Positions 6,313-6,397 of a stretch of 6,397 bases of DNA are shown piece after piece. This DNA comes from Thermococcales archaeon 44_46 (GTDB taxonomy: Archaea; Methanobacteriota_B; Thermococci; Thermococcales; Thermococcaceae). The stretch covers positions 1-6,397 of the forward strand of contig LGET01000091.1 of NCBI GenBank assembly GCA_001507935.1. Reading direction: 5' to 3'. Made by a program: the position numbers and the translations under genes. Every line of letters starts with the position of its first letter. The stretch's first letter is position 1. Under the pieces are notes generated by a model. The model saw nothing but the letters and a program-made list of their open reading frames with translations. It had not been told where the DNA came from and searched no databases.

Positions 6313-6397
6313 CCTCCTCCCGCCGTGAAGGGCGAGGGTTCCAACGAGTTAATCCCTCGCCAACGGCGGAAAGGTTTGAGGGGTCTCATTTAGACCC
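6309..6397 (-). mobile_element. right end of an IS200/IS605-family (TnpB-type) element, partial
   Basis: Read on the minus strand, the segment ends with a G/C-rich hairpin, CTCGCC-CTTCAC-GGCGGG, then AGGAGGTCAG. This closely resembles the conserved right-end pattern of IS605/TnpB elements, in which a short G/C hairpin is followed by GAGG and a TCAA- or TCAG-like cleavage tetranucleotide. Its high G/C content contrasts sharply with the neighbouring A/T-rich DNA. The rest of the element, including any tnpB, would lie to the right of the window. The exact boundary is uncertain: TCAG occurs at 6312-6309 and again at 6293-6290 on the minus strand, and the second follows a palindrome. The family call rests on recalled motif likeness, not on a database match. 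Confidence 0.55.
6309..6397 (-). ncRNA. possible TnpB guide RNA (omega RNA) scaffold, partial
   Basis: On the minus strand three stems can form: GGGTCT/AGACCC at 6397-6381; a nested stem joining 6369-6364 with 6325-6320 (CCGCCG/CGGCGG) and 6361-6354 with 6338-6331 (GGCGAGGG/CCCTCGCC); and a competing terminal hairpin made from 6337-6332 and 6325-6320. TnpB elements are known to transcribe their right end as a structured RNA whose 3' extension into flanking DNA is the guide. The structure here fits that role, but expression and a partner TnpB are not shown. Confidence 0.35.
6349..6397 (-). CDS. possible C-terminal tail of a TnpB-like protein (partial)
   Basis: One minus-strand frame enters from the right edge and reads GLNETPQTFPPLARD before TAA at 6351-6349. 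A tnpB gene ending inside its own right-end RNA sequence is the normal arrangement for these elements, so a real tail is expected about here. Fifteen residues cannot identify a protein; the other two minus frames stop within the first 12 bases, which favours this one if tnpB reaches this far. Confidence 0.3.
   Translation of the reverse strand, partial: GLNETPQTFPPLARD

Noticed and set aside
6192..6389. Minus-strand open frame of 65 codons starting MRPLKPFRRWRG
   Set aside because: It runs through the IS-end stems, the repeat cluster and the fdhA promoter and overlaps the fdhA start in another frame. The translation (Arg/Pro/Gly-rich, then hydrophobic) looks like translated structured RNA rather than a protein.
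1..6397. tRNA, rRNA, CRISPR array or C/D-box RNA genes
   Set aside because: No regularly spaced repeats of 24-37 bp, no tRNA-like cloverleaf, and the few TGATGA/CTGA matches lie inside coding sequence without paired boxes at proper spacing.

Overview
The window comes from a hyperthermophilic archaeon, most likely of the order Thermococcales (Pyrococcus/Thermococcus/Palaeococcus type). This rests on archaeal promoter shapes (an A-rich BRE followed by a TTTTTAAG/CTTAAATA-type TATA box), a GGTGAT Shine-Dalgarno site, A/T-rich short intergenic gaps, a [4Fe-4S]-type PurF, a Cys-containing formate dehydrogenase with no selenocysteine, and an archaeal IS200/IS605-like right end. The genus is an inference; the species cannot be read from the sequence.

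Layout, left to right. (1) Positions 1-144 hold what looks like the 3' end of an upstream gene on the + strand; its stop overlaps the probable start of the next gene. (2) 134-2002 (+) encodes a protein of about 622 residues with four membrane segments near the N-terminus and a long helical soluble part; I do not recognise it. (3) 2023-2718 (-) is purC, converging on the membrane-protein gene with a 20-bp gap. (4) 2719-2879 is a compact divergent control region with promoters for purC (leftward) and purF (rightward) and an 8-bp inverted repeat bracketing the better purF promoter. (5) 2880-4211 (+) is purF. (6) 4174-6201 (-) is a tungsten/molybdenum formate dehydrogenase catalytic subunit (fdhA); its last 12 codons including the stop lie antisense to the last codons of purF. 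(7) 6202-6397 has no confident gene. It holds a probable leaderless promoter for fdhA, a cluster of short direct and inverted repeats, and at the edge the right end of an IS200/IS605-family (TnpB-type) element whose transposase/nuclease gene would lie outside the window to the right.

Functionally, PurF (first committed step: PRPP plus glutamine to phosphoribosylamine) and PurC (CAIR plus aspartate to SAICAR) belong to de novo purine synthesis and share one divergent control region. FdhA oxidises formate or reduces CO2, but no electron-transfer, hydrogenase or formate-transport partner is visible, so its redox partner must be encoded elsewhere or to the right. The membrane-protein gene looks like accessory, more A/T-rich cargo beside the housekeeping purine genes. 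The parts most worth a second look are the IS605-like/guide-RNA-like structure at the right edge with its self-complementary flank, and the unrecognised membrane protein with an internal 63-bp duplication.
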